Part shown: positions 1 through 6,488 of the stretch, one piece after another
Layout: every line of letters begins with the position of its first letter
Numbering within the stretch: the stretch's first letter is position 1
NCBI GenBank assembly: GCA_022709445.1
Contig: JAKLIU010000037.1
Coordinates: forward strand, 1-11,175
Length of the DNA: 11,175 bases
Reading direction: 5' to 3'
DNA from: Spirochaetota bacterium
GTDB lineage: Bacteria; Spirochaetota; Spirochaetia; Treponematales; UBA12059
The notes under the pieces: generated by a model
Told to the model about the DNA's origin: nothing
What the model saw: the letters and a program-made list of their open reading frames with translations, nothing else
Database searches by the model: none
Made by a program: the position numbers and the translations under genes

Positions 1-78
1 CCACATCCTCGGCACGGAAGAAAACATGTCATTGAGGAAATCCCCCAGGGAATACCGCGACCGGCGCTCGAGTGCCAT
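1..78 (-). CDS. N-terminal fragment of an unidentified protein (runs off the left edge)
   Basis: An open frame reads leftward from an ATG at 78-76 to the window edge, giving 26 residues that begin MALERRSRYSLGDFLNDMF. The start is supported by a GGAGG Shine-Dalgarno at 90-86, seven bases upstream. A weak promoter-like pair, TTGCGC (128-123) and GAGAAT (105-100) with a 17-base spacer, lies upstream. The gene is divergent from the small membrane protein at 224. The fragment is basic and then amphipathic, with no obvious signal peptide. It is too short to assign to a family, so no function is proposed. Confidence 0.6.
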   Translation of the reverse strand, partial: MALERRSRYSLGDFLNDMFSSVPRMW

Positions 79-134
79 TTTGAAACCTCCGTTTTCCGCA
101 TTCTCCCAGCAATCGCCGATCTGCGCAATGCCCC

Positions 135-162
135 TTGCCTGCCCGGAGGCACGCGCTATACT
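135..162 (+). promoter_or_regulatory. sigma70-type promoter for the DUF5684 gene
   Basis: TTGCCT at 135-140 and TATACT at 157-162 are separated by 16 bases. The -10 has five of six consensus bases. The predicted transcript start is near 169, which gives a leader of about 55 bases before the ATG at 224. Confidence 0.5.
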
Positions 163-223
163 TCGATGTATCCGAAACCGGCGCGTACACGCCGGGCACA
201 TTTCATGTATCAAGGAGCATCGC

Positions 224-613
224 ATGGATTACGGTTCCTCATACGACACCGCGCTCACCGGGATGATGGCGACGTACTACTTCATCGCCATGATAGCCGG
301 CGTGATCATGATCATCGCCAACTGGAAGATCTTCGTGAAGGCGGGACAGCCCGGTTGGGCGGCCATCGTCCCCATCTACAACATCATCGTCCTGCTGCGC
401 GTGGTCAACCGCCCGGACTGGTGGGTCATCCTGTTCCTGATCCCCGTCGTGAACATCGTCATCGCGTTCATCGTCATCTTCGACCTGGGAAAGTCCTTCG
501 GCAAGAGCGGCGGATGGAGCTTCTTCCTGCTCCTGGTGCTCAGCGTGATTGGCTACCTCATCCTCGGCTTCGGCAAGGACCAGTATAAAAAGATCGAGCG
601 GGCTGCGGCCTGA
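224..613 (+). CDS. small DUF5684-type integral membrane protein
   Basis: This is a 129-residue protein with three hydrophobic segments at about residues 17-34, 66-86 and 98-115. The pattern matches the DUF5684 family: a W-x-I-F-x-KAGQPGW segment after the first helix, a PIYN motif (residues 50-53), a hydrophobic hairpin, then L-x-KSFGKSGG and LGFGKDQY near the C-terminus. In that family the unit occurs alone or fused to other domains, and its biochemical role is not established. The frame stays open upstream to position 26, but the start at 224 is chosen for three reasons: AAGGAG lies at 212-217 with six-base spacing, a promoter lies just upstream, and the extra upstream residues are basic and unlike the family. 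A GC hairpin follows the stop. It probably sits in the inner membrane with the basic tail in the cytoplasm. Confidence 0.85.
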   Translation: MDYGSSYDTALTGMMATYYFIAMIAGVIMIIANWKIFVKAGQPGWAAIVPIYNIIVLLRVVNRPDWWVILFLIPVVNIVIAFIVIFDLGKSFGKSGGWSFFLLLVLSVIGYLILGFGKDQYKKIERAAA

Positions 614-620
614 CCCCGCC

Positions 621-651
621 GCGGCGGGACCGGTTCCGGCCGGTCCGCCGC
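621..651 (+). terminator. strong GC hairpin after the DUF5684 gene
   Basis: GCGGCGGGACCGG (621-633) pairs with CCGGTCCGCCGC (640-651) as a 12-bp stem with one bulged G, closing a TTCCGG loop. It begins eight bases past the stop codon. There is no following T-run, so it is either a non-canonical terminator or a 3'-end stabilising hairpin. Confidence 0.5.
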
Positions 652-704
652 GCGCCCGATCATGGCAAGATCCGGGCCAATTCCCGCGGGACGCAGGCTT
701 CGCG

Positions 705-733
705 TTGACGAAGCCCCTCGCCCGCGCTAGAGT
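705..733 (+). promoter_or_regulatory. murA promoter, predicted to give a leaderless transcript
   Basis: TTGACG (705-710), a 17-base spacer and TAGAGT (728-733) form a good sigma70-type promoter. Seven bases past the -10 is position 740, the A of the murA ATG. No convincing Shine-Dalgarno precedes that ATG, which fits leaderless translation. Confidence 0.6.
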
Positions 734-739
734 GCGGCC

Positions 740-2020
740 ATGTACCAGTACCTGATAGACGGCGGACACCCTGTCAAGGGGACGATCCGCGCCAGCGGCA
801 ACAAGAACGCCGCCCTCCCGTGCATAGCGGCCACCCTCCTCACCGACCAGCCGGTCACGCTCCGCAACATCCCGGAGATAGAAGACGTGCTGGTCATGCT
901 GGACATCTGCCGGGCCCTAGGGGCCTCGGTCGAGAGGCTGGACAGGAATTCCTGGCGCATCGACCCGAAGGGCGTCGCCGGCGGCGACGTGCCCGCCGCC
1001 CTGTCGGGCAAGGTGCGGGCCTCCATCCTCTTCGCCGGCCCGCTGCTTGCCCGCTTCGGCAAGGTGACCCTCCCGCCGCCCGGAGGGGACGTGATCGGCA
1101 GGCGGCGCCTGGACACGCATCTCCTGGCCCTGGAGGAATTGGGCGCGCGCATCGAGATCAACGGCGCCTTCCAGTTCAGCGCGAACAAGCTCAAGGGCGC
1201 CGACATATTCCTGGACGAAGCCTCGGTCACGGCCACCGAGAACGCCCTGATGGCCGCCTCCCTCGCGGAAGGCGTGACCATCATCCGCAACGCCGCCAGC
1301 GAACCCCACGTGCAGGATCTCTGCCGGCTCCTCAACGCCATGGGCGCTTCCATCGGTGGCATAGGCTCCAACATCCTCACCATCCAGGGCGCGCGGTCCC
1401 TGCACGGGGCGGAGTTCTCCATCGGGCCGGATTTCATGGAAATCGGTTCGTTCATCGGGCTTGCGGCAGTCACGCGCGGGGAGCTGGCCATCGAGGGGGT
1501 CGTCCCCGAGGACCTGCGCATGATCAGGCTGGCCTTCGCCAAGCTGGGCATCACCTGGAGCGTCGAGGGCGGCACGCTGCTCATGCATCCCGGCCAGGCC
1601 ATGCGCGTGGTGCCGGACCTGGGCGGGCAGATACCCAAGATAGACGACGCCCCCTGGCCGGGATTCCCGCCCGACCTCACCTCCATCATGACGGTGGTGG
1701 CCACCCAGATAGAAGGAACCGTGCTGGTCCACGAGAAGATGTTCGAATCCAGGATGTTCTTCGTGGACAAGCTGATCGGCATGGGCGCCCGCATCGTGCT
1801 CTGCGACCCGCACCGGGCGGTGGTGTCCGGCCCGGCCCGCCTGCGCGGCTCGGACCTGGTCTCCCCCGACGTGCGCGCCGGCATGGCCATGGTGATAGCC
1901 GCGCTCTGCGCCGAGGGACGGAGCGTCATCAAGAACGTGTACCAGATCGAGCGCGGCTACGAGCGCATCTCGGAGCGCCTGCAGGGCCTCGGGGCGAGGA
2001 TAGAGCGCATCGAGGGCTGA
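740..2020 (+). CDS. murA: UDP-N-acetylglucosamine 1-carboxyvinyltransferase, Asp117 (Cys115-to-Asp) type
   Basis: MurA transfers enolpyruvate from PEP to UDP-GlcNAc, the first committed cytoplasmic step of peptidoglycan synthesis. The protein has 426 residues, close to the family's usual 417-430. Residues seen include Lys22-Asn23 in SGNKNAALP and the active-site loop PPGGDVIGRRRLD (residues 113-125). Also present are a PGFPPDL segment matching the region of catalytic Asp305 of E. coli MurA, a PDVRAG segment and the C-terminal IERGYERI with its conserved Arg. The loop residue that is Cys115 in E. coli is Asp117 here (codon GAC at 1088-1090). In Mycobacterium, Chlamydia and Borrelia this Cys-to-Asp form is active and insensitive to fosfomycin, so natural fosfomycin resistance is expected at this enzyme. 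The start has no clear Shine-Dalgarno, but the promoter position fits leaderless expression. It converges on the leftward membrane gene with only 18 bases between stops. Loss of function is unlikely because the other key residues are intact. Confidence 0.96.
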   Translation: MYQYLIDGGHPVKGTIRASGNKNAALPCIAATLLTDQPVTLRNIPEIEDVLVMLDICRALGASVERLDRNSWRIDPKGVAGGDVPAALSGKVRASILFAGPLLARFGKVTLPPPGGDVIGRRRLDTHLLALEELGARIEINGAFQFSANKLKGADIFLDEASVTATENALMAASLAEGVTIIRNAASEPHVQDLCRLLNAMGASIGGIGSNILTIQGARSLHGAEFSIGPDFMEIGSFIGLAAVTRGELAIEGVVPEDLRMIRLAFAKLGITWSVEGGTLLMHPGQAMRVVPDLGGQIPKIDDAPWPGFPPDLTSIMTVVATQIEGTVLVHEKMFESRMFFVDKLIGMGARIVLCDPHRAVVSGPARLRGSDLVSPDVRAGMAMVIAALCAEGRSVIKNVYQIERGYERISERLQGLGARIERIEG

Positions 2021-2038
2021 CAGGCCGGGCCCGGGTCG

Positions 2039-3709
2039 TCAGCGCGGGGCGTTCAGCGCGACCCGGGCGGCGAAGAACACGGACGCCACGGTGCAGAGCG
2101 CCAGGAAGGCCGCCCAGGCGAGGATGAAGGATCCCGGCAGGGACTCCGCCAGGAGCGACACCATGAACCGTCCCGCCCGCGCCCCCGCCTGTATCGGCAC
2201 CAGGCCCAGGACCACCAGGAACGGGGCGGAGAGGTAGGTGGCCAGGGGCCGGGGCGGCTCGATGGCCTTGAAGCGGATGCCCAGCCCGGCGCCCATGAGT
2301 ATCAGCATGATGGTCACGAAGGGGTAGGCGAGGCGCAGGCCGAACTCGGCCCTCAGGGGAGCCACGTCCAGCCTGTACTCGGACTCCGCCCGCCCCAGCC
2401 CCGTCGCCAGCAGCGCCAGGGGGACGTCGGCCACGGGACCGGAGAGCCGGATCTTCTCGATCACGTTCCCCTCGTCAAAACCCACCCGCATCGCATACGG
2501 CCCCAGCTCTCCCGGTTTGCCGGCGAGGTAAGCGGGTTCCCAGACCACGTCGGGCTTTTCCCGGTCGACGGCGCGGACCAGGAGGACGTCGCCCCGCAGC
2601 CGCGCGAAGGGCGCCGTGAGTTCAAGCCCGCCCGGCCCCTTCACCGCAAGGTCGCGGAAAAACACCCCATCGTCGGAGACGGCGCAGCGAGCGGCTTCCA
2701 GCGCCCAGCGCCCCCCGGGTTGCGCGCTCTCGAAGCGCAACTCGCCCAGGTCCGACTCGCCGAAGGCCCGCCTATCCTCGTCCAGGAAGAACGCGACCGA
2801 TTCCAGGCCTTCCCGGCTGAGCTCCAGGTACTTCCGGACATCCTGGTCGGCGTCGGCGTCGGCGGCAAGCTCGGTGAAGCGCCGGAAGGCCGACAGGTAG
2901 TCCTTCTCCTGGAGCATGGCGTAGCCCTCGAGCTTGCGCTTGTAGAAGGCGGCGTCGGCCAGTTCCTCCGCGCTCGGCCCGAGGCTCTGCAACGCCTGCC
3001 AGGTTTCCTCCACCAGCCGCCGGACCTCCGGCCTCCTGGGAAAGATGGAGAGCGACCGCCTCGCCAGGTAGTTTGCGTCGAACAGCCGGCCTTCATCCCT
3101 CGCGCGGAGCGATTCCAGGTAGAAGCGGTTGGCCGTCCGCCAGGCCGGATCATCGGGTTCACCGGCCGCCGGGGCGGGCTCCGCGGGAGCGTCGGCTTCC
3201 AGGATGAAGGCAGCCTGGACTCGGTCGTAGAGCTCCTTGTAACCCTCGTCCTTCTCGTCTATGGCGCGGCAGACCAGGAGGAGCCGCTCGGCCTCCGCTA
3301 TCCGCCCCTTGGCCAGCGCGTCCCGGGCATCCATGAGGGAGGAACTGAACAGCGCGCTGGCGTCCTCGTACCAGGTCTTCCGTTCCCGGATTCCCGGCAC
3401 CACCAGCAGGTAGAATATGGAAACGGCTGCCGCCAGGACCAGGGCCGGGATCAGGGCCTTGCTCGCCGCGCCTGAAAAACCCTCACCGCGGTCCGCCACC
3501 TCGAAGGCCAGGGCGGAGGAAACCAGCAGTATCGCGGGGGTCCAGGCGGCCAGGAACAGCACCGCCACGCACAGCTCCCACTGCACGGCGAACCGGTACA
3601 GGATGTTCGCCTTCCCTATCGAGAGCAGGCCGGAGCCGAAACCAGTGATGAAGGCGAGGGTCATGCACCCGAGCGCGATGGGCAGGAAGCGGCTCGTGCG
3701 ATCAGCCAT
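2039..3709 (-). CDS. membrane protein with LptF/LptG-like topology and a large helical (TPR-like) insert
   Basis: This 556-residue protein has hydrophobic segments at about 9-30, 43-67 and 84-105, then a long soluble region of about 350 residues, then segments at about 457-478, 488-508 and 526-548. Three helices, a large extracytoplasmic domain and three helices is the plan of LptF/LptG (YjgP/YjgQ) permeases, which extract lipopolysaccharide or other lipids from the inner membrane. The region 110-310 is helical with TPR-like spacing, including DARDALAKGRIAEAERLLL and LEGYAMLQEKDYLSAFRRF. Residues 345-430 look beta-rich (GVFFRDLAVKG onward) and could be the remains of the Lpt jellyroll. A Pro/Ala-rich linker lies near 172-187. 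The ATG at 3709 is preceded by GGGGAGG. It overlaps the stop of the upstream membrane gene by eight bases (ATGGCTGA), implying translational coupling. The family assignment is by topology and weak resemblance only. An unrelated TPR membrane protein is the main alternative. Confidence 0.8.
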   Translation of the reverse strand: MADRTSRFLPIALGCMTLAFITGFGSGLLSIGKANILYRFAVQWELCVAVLFLAAWTPAILLVSSALAFEVADRGEGFSGAASKALIPALVLAAAVSIFYLLVVPGIRERKTWYEDASALFSSSLMDARDALAKGRIAEAERLLLVCRAIDEKDEGYKELYDRVQAAFILEADAPAEPAPAAGEPDDPAWRTANRFYLESLRARDEGRLFDANYLARRSLSIFPRRPEVRRLVEETWQALQSLGPSAEELADAAFYKRKLEGYAMLQEKDYLSAFRRFTELAADADADQDVRKYLELSREGLESVAFFLDEDRRAFGESDLGELRFESAQPGGRWALEAARCAVSDDGVFFRDLAVKGPGGLELTAPFARLRGDVLLVRAVDREKPDVVWEPAYLAGKPGELGPYAMRVGFDEGNVIEKIRLSGPVADVPLALLATGLGRAESEYRLDVAPLRAEFGLRLAYPFVTIMLILMGAGLGIRFKAIEPPRPLATYLSAPFLVVLGLVPIQAGARAGRFMVSLLAESLPGSFILAWAAFLALCTVASVFFAARVALNAPR

Positions 3710-4394
3710 GGTGCCTCCCCGGCTCGGTCTTCGGACAGAGGGTGAAGTCGAACAGGACCAGGCAGAGCGCCGAAATGGCGGCCAGGATGGTCCCCGACCA
3801 CAGCCTGGAGAAGGTCACGCCGACCAGCCGGAAGCCGGCCTCGGCTATCCCCGAAAGGAAAGCCCCGAACAGGTAGACCGCACCGAGGCCCAGGGCGGGT
3901 GCCAGGAACGCGCCCCAGAGCGGCCGGTGGGTGGATTGCCGGGACAGGCCCCAGAAGGACGAGACGAAACACGCGTAGGCCAGGATACTCAAGCCGGCTT
4001 CCAGCCAGGGCAGGCCCACCAGGGAGACGTACCATGAAGAAATGGGGAGGTAGTTCCAGGCGGCGGCCAGCGAAGAATCGCGGAGCGGGGCGTCGATCCA
4101 GTCCAGCCTGAGCGCGACGACGGGCAAGGCCAGGAACAGGGTTCCCAGGACGACGAGGGTCAGGTACCCAAGGAGGCGGCTGGCATAGAGCCTGGTCAGC
4201 GGGTAGTAGCACAGGAAGGCCGCGACAAGCACGGCCAGGGGCATGATCGAGAGCAGTTCCCCGGATACCGCTTCCAGTACCGTGCTGAAACGCTTTTCCG
4301 CCACGGCATGGGCCACCAGGACCACCGAAATGGCCAACTCGACGGCGATCATGGAGACGATGAATCGCAGCACGATCTTGGCCAGCTTTTTCAT
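3702..4394 (-). CDS. six-helix integral membrane protein, partner of the downstream LptF/G-like gene
   Basis: This 230-residue, very hydrophobic protein has segments at about 8-30, 46-66, 73-96, 120-146, 158-182 and 198-217, a Lys-rich N-terminus and a hydrophilic tail. No family motif was recognised. The frame is open to 4430, but ATG 4394 is preferred: it begins MKKLAKIVLRF, a normal N-terminal membrane anchor, and a promoter lies directly upstream. The upstream 12 residues would overlap that promoter. Its stop overlaps the start of the 556-residue membrane gene, so the two are very likely one operon and perhaps one complex. The coupling resembles the lptF-lptG arrangement, but this protein lacks the large central domain expected of an LptF/G subunit. 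It may instead be an accessory subunit. Function unknown. Confidence 0.8.
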   Translation of the reverse strand: MKKLAKIVLRFIVSMIAVELAISVVLVAHAVAEKRFSTVLEAVSGELLSIMPLAVLVAAFLCYYPLTRLYASRLLGYLTLVVLGTLFLALPVVALRLDWIDAPLRDSSLAAAWNYLPISSWYVSLVGLPWLEAGLSILAYACFVSSFWGLSRQSTHRPLWGAFLAPALGLGAVYLFGAFLSGIAEAGFRLVGVTFSRLWSGTILAAISALCLVLFDFTLCPKTEPGRHHG

Positions 4395-4401
4395 AGGGCA
4401 A

Positions 4402-4430
4402 ACTCTAGCACGAGGGGTGGGCATTGGCAA
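4402..4430 (-). promoter_or_regulatory. promoter of the two-gene membrane operon, predicted leaderless
   Basis: On the minus strand TTGCCA (4430-4425), a 17-base spacer and TAGAGT (4407-4402) precede the ATG at 4394 by seven bases. The predicted transcript start is the ATG or the base before it, and no Shine-Dalgarno is present. The -10 sequence is identical to that of murA. Confidence 0.6.
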
Positions 4431-4463
4431 GGCAAGTCGTTTTGTCGTCGGTACATACAGACT

Positions 4464-4487
4464 GTCAACAGGTTATCCACAAGTGAT
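4464..4487 (+). repeat. DnaA-box direct repeat, copy A
   Basis: A perfect DnaA box TTATCCACA lies at 4473-4481. A weaker box-like sequence, CTGTCAACA, starts 11 bases before it. The 24-bp unit 4464-4487 matches 4686-4709 at 21 of 24 positions, in the same orientation. It lies about 43 bp upstream of the -35 of the leftward membrane operon. Confidence 0.7.
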
Positions 4488-4578
4488 AAAGACAAGTATC
4501 TCCATTTTTGCCAGCAATGGCTGTGCGTTCAAACTCGGCACTTCGCGGCAACATGTCAACGCCCGGTTTCAATTTATT

Positions 4579-4591
4579 TTACAGCCTGTAA
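4579..4591. repeat. 13-bp inverted repeat, possible operator
   Basis: TTACAG and CTGTAA are exact reverse complements separated by a single C, within the most AT-rich part of the intergenic region. The size and symmetry suit a dimeric regulator, but no cognate protein can be named. Confidence 0.35.
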
Positions 4592-4685
4592 TTATTTCTC
4601 GCGTATTCCCGGAGAGCCGGTTTTCCCTCACCTGAGCCAGTTGTACGGGTAGACAGCCCCATCCCGTCAAAACTAGGCACAGATT

Positions 4686-4709
4686 ATCAACATGTTATCC
4701 ACAAGCGAT
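4686..4709 (+). repeat. DnaA-box direct repeat, copy B
   Basis: A perfect DnaA box TTATCCACA lies at 4695-4703. A one-mismatch box, TTATCAACA, lies at 4684-4692, 11 bases upstream in the same orientation. The perfect box covers the stop codon and last codons of the winged-helix regulator gene, which ends at 4695. Confidence 0.75.
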
Positions 4710-5315
4710 TCTGCTTGACAGAATGTACGCACCATTGATGCACCGGAGGCTCGGGCAGGACGCGGTTCCTGCAGCCGTTCGCAGGGCGGCGCGCAACCGC
4801 GCGACCCGCATGTCCACCGATCGTCCTTCCCCGGGGGCGATCCCCAGGGCCATCCGGAGCGTTTCCCGGGGAACCGGCCACCCGCAATTGGCCACCAGGA
4901 TATCCAGCAACGCAAGGCATCCGGGCGGGAGTTTCGCCTCCCCTGCCTCGCCTTCCAGCCTGTCGCCCTCGATTCTCAGGCCGCCGTCGGGCAGTCGGGA
5001 GAACCGTCCCCTCGCGGCCTTGAACCTCGAGAGGAGCTCGGCGGCGGACCAGGGCACCCGCAGGTAGTCGGTGCAGCCCGATTCAAAGGCTTCTTCCACC
5101 AGATCGGGTCCGCCGCAGGCGAAAACCGGCACCATGAAGGGGCCTTGGCATTCCAGGATGAAGCGGTCGGCCGGGACCACGGCGGCATCCACGTCCCAGG
5201 GCCCCGGAGGAGCGGGCAATCGGCTCCCGAAAACGAACGGGGGAAGGCTTTCACCTTCCCCCGCGACCGTAAGCCGATCCAATTCTTCCTCATCCCCGAG
5301 GAAGAGCAGGTTCAC
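4695..5315 (-). CDS. OmpR-type winged-helix regulator with a degenerate receiver domain
   Basis: This is a 206-residue protein. Residues 1-100 resemble a shortened receiver: the end of the domain is recognisable in GCTDYLRVPWSAAELLSRF (80-98), the usual alpha4-beta5-alpha5 region. The phosphoacceptor strand reads AAVVPADRF, with no Asp in the expected place, and the beta5 Lys of the usual K-P pair is not conserved. Residues about 128-200 form a winged helix of the Trans_reg_C class: a first helix PPGCLALLDILVANCG, the recognition-helix motif SVDMRVARLRAAL (166-178) and the wing CINGAYIL (192-199). It should bind DNA but is unlikely to be controlled by ordinary phosphorylation. The GTG start at 5315 lies three bases after the pspA stop, implying translational coupling. 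It is the last gene of the cluster and is a good candidate for its regulator, though no target site is proven. Confidence 0.85.
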   Translation of the reverse strand: MNLLFLGDEEELDRLTVAGEGESLPPFVFGSRLPAPPGPWDVDAAVVPADRFILECQGPFMVPVFACGGPDLVEEAFESGCTDYLRVPWSAAELLSRFKAARGRFSRLPDGGLRIEGDRLEGEAGEAKLPPGCLALLDILVANCGWPVPRETLRMALGIAPGEGRSVDMRVARLRAALRTAAGTASCPSLRCINGAYILSSRIACG

Positions 5316-5318
5316 GCG

Positions 5319-6032
5319 TCAGCCCTGGCTGCCCGTCCCGGGCTCGGTCGAGCCGTCGGAGACCATCTTGCGCTTGAGCTCCTCGAGGAGGAGGTCGCCG
5401 CCGGCGCCGGAAGACTCAAGCTGGGCGAATTCCTTTTCCAGGGAGCTGGACTTGGAGAGATCCGCCAGTTCGACGGAGGCGTCGGCCCGGGCTTCCAGCT
5501 CGTCCACCTTCTTGGCCATCCGGTCGAAGGTGTCGAAGGCGCTGGTGTTGCCTGATATGCTGGACATGGTCTTGGTGATCTTTTCCTGGGCCTCGGCGCG
5601 CTTGGCGCGGGCGATCAGGATGTTTTTCTTGCGCGAAGCCTCGTCGATCTTGTTCTGGAGCTGCCTGAGGGTGTCCTTGAGCTTCTCCACGGAGGCTTTC
5701 TGTGCCTCCCATTGCGGCTTGAGCTGCAGGTAGTAGTTCTCGGATTCCTGCTTGCGCAGCAGGGCTTCCTTGGCCAGGTCGTCGCGGCCGGCCTTGACGG
5801 CGATCACGGCCTTGCGCTCCCAGTCCTCCGCCTGCCGCTTCTGCTCCAAGAGCTCGCGCTCCAGCTTTTTCTCGTCGGCGATGGCTATGGCCACTGATTT
5901 CTTGGACTCGATCATCTGCTGGTTCATGTCGATGACGAGCTGGTTCAGCATTTTCTCGGGGTTCTCGGCCTTCGAGATCATGTCATTGATATTTGAAGAA
6001 ACGACTGTCTTGAGCCTGTCGAATATGCCCAC
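5319..6032 (-). CDS. pspA: PspA/IM30 (Vipp1) family membrane-maintenance protein
   Basis: The 237-residue protein begins MGIFDRLKTVVSSNINDMISKAENPEKML, the amphipathic helix and conserved region typical of PspA/IM30. It continues as long charged helices with coiled-coil character, roughly residues 25-150 and 165-225. The family is the bacterial branch of the ESCRT-III superfamily: it assembles into rods or rings on the inner membrane and preserves proton-motive force under envelope stress. The length is slightly above E. coli PspA (222). The tail after about residue 205 is Gly/Ser-rich and probably disordered. GTG at 6032 is chosen because AGGAGG lies at 6043-6038 with five-base spacing and the N-terminus aligns with the family. 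The gene is 17 bases downstream of the YbjN-like gene. No pspF, pspB or pspC is nearby, so control differs from the enterobacterial psp system. Confidence 0.95.
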   Translation of the reverse strand: MGIFDRLKTVVSSNINDMISKAENPEKMLNQLVIDMNQQMIESKKSVAIAIADEKKLERELLEQKRQAEDWERKAVIAVKAGRDDLAKEALLRKQESENYYLQLKPQWEAQKASVEKLKDTLRQLQNKIDEASRKKNILIARAKRAEAQEKITKTMSSISGNTSAFDTFDRMAKKVDELEARADASVELADLSKSSSLEKEFAQLESSGAGGDLLLEELKRKMVSDGSTEPGTGSQG

Positions 6033-6049
6033 GGTGTCCTCCTAAGGAA

Positions 6050-6433
6050 TCAGTCCCGGAATTTTCCCAGGATCGCGTAATGCCTGGCCAAGGCCATGCC
6101 TATGGAATCGAGGGCAGCCTCGAATTCGTTCTTGTCCATATTATCATACTCGAGAGTATCCACCAGTATCACGTCGTTACCGTCGATCCCGTAGGCGCCG
6201 TGGACGATGTCGGTGGCGTTGAGCCTGAGGAGGGACTCGTAAAGCTCGATGGACTTCTTCGCGGGGACCGGCATCACCTTGGCGCGGATGATCACCACGG
6301 GCTCGTCGGCCGTGATGCCGACGCCGGGCAGGCCCCGGACCTCGTCATTGATGAAAAACGTGTTGGGAGAGACTTCCTGGTACGAAACGTCCAGGTCGAT
6401 CAGGTACGATTCTACCTTGCTCAGACCGGCCAT
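6050..6433 (-). CDS. YbjN-like protein
   Basis: This 127-residue protein has the alpha/beta make-up of the YbjN family, which shares a fold with type III secretion chaperones: an N-terminal helix (LSKVESYLIDLDVSY), strands including NTFFIND and PVVIIRAKVMPV, a helix KSIELYESLLRLNA, strands around GAYGIDGNDVILVDTLEY, and a C-terminal helix EFEAALDSIGMALARHY. E. coli YbjN is linked to stress and motility phenotypes but has no enzyme activity assigned, so a binding or chaperone role is the likeliest. The start has AGGAGG at 6445-6440 with six-base spacing. It is immediately upstream of pspA in the same transcript, which suggests a role with PspA. No signal peptide or membrane segment is seen. 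Confidence 0.8.
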   Translation of the reverse strand: MAGLSKVESYLIDLDVSYQEVSPNTFFINDEVRGLPGVGITADEPVVIIRAKVMPVPAKKSIELYESLLRLNATDIVHGAYGIDGNDVILVDTLEYDNMDKNEFEAALDSIGMALARHYAILGKFRD

Positions 6434-6488
6434 GTGGATCCTCCTCGTTCGATCGCGATGAATTTCCCAGGCGCGGCCGCCAGCGGCA

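Larger units (their letters stand above)
4431..4694. other. AT-richer intergenic region between DnaA-box repeats
   Basis: No gene is supported here. The base composition is visibly more AT-rich than in the flanking genes, with the most AT-rich stretch at about 4569-4599. That stretch contains the inverted repeat TTACAGCCTGTAA (4579-4591, six-base arms around one C), a possible operator. DnaA-box repeats sit at both ends. The region separates the end of the PspA cluster from the start of the membrane operon, both leftward. It could be a replication-related site (origin, titration or reactivation site) or a DnaA-regulated promoter region. The usual origin neighbours dnaA, dnaN, gyrB and rpmH are absent from the window. 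Confidence 0.5.

Noticed and set aside
727..1932. Long open frame on the minus strand opposite murA
   Set aside because: It mirrors the GC-rich murA codons, has a low-complexity Ser/Arg/Pro-rich translation and no domain, and murA is certain. It is a shadow frame.
2021..2038. CCGGGCCCGG palindrome between the murA and membrane-gene stops as a bidirectional terminator
   Set aside because: The palindrome leaves no room for a loop and has no T-run on either strand, so the support is too weak.
4243..4652. Two plus-strand frames crossing from the membrane gene into the intergenic region
   Set aside because: They are mostly antisense to a gene with clear membrane segments, have no ribosome-binding site and have composition unlike real proteins here.
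4431..4709. Calling the DnaA-box region the chromosomal origin
   Set aside because: No dnaA, dnaN or other origin-linked gene is present and no strand switch of genes occurs here. Kept only as a replication-related or regulatory candidate.
4720..4735. SOS (LexA) box suggested by GAATGTACGC
   Set aside because: It lies inside the winged-helix gene and does not match a full LexA palindrome.
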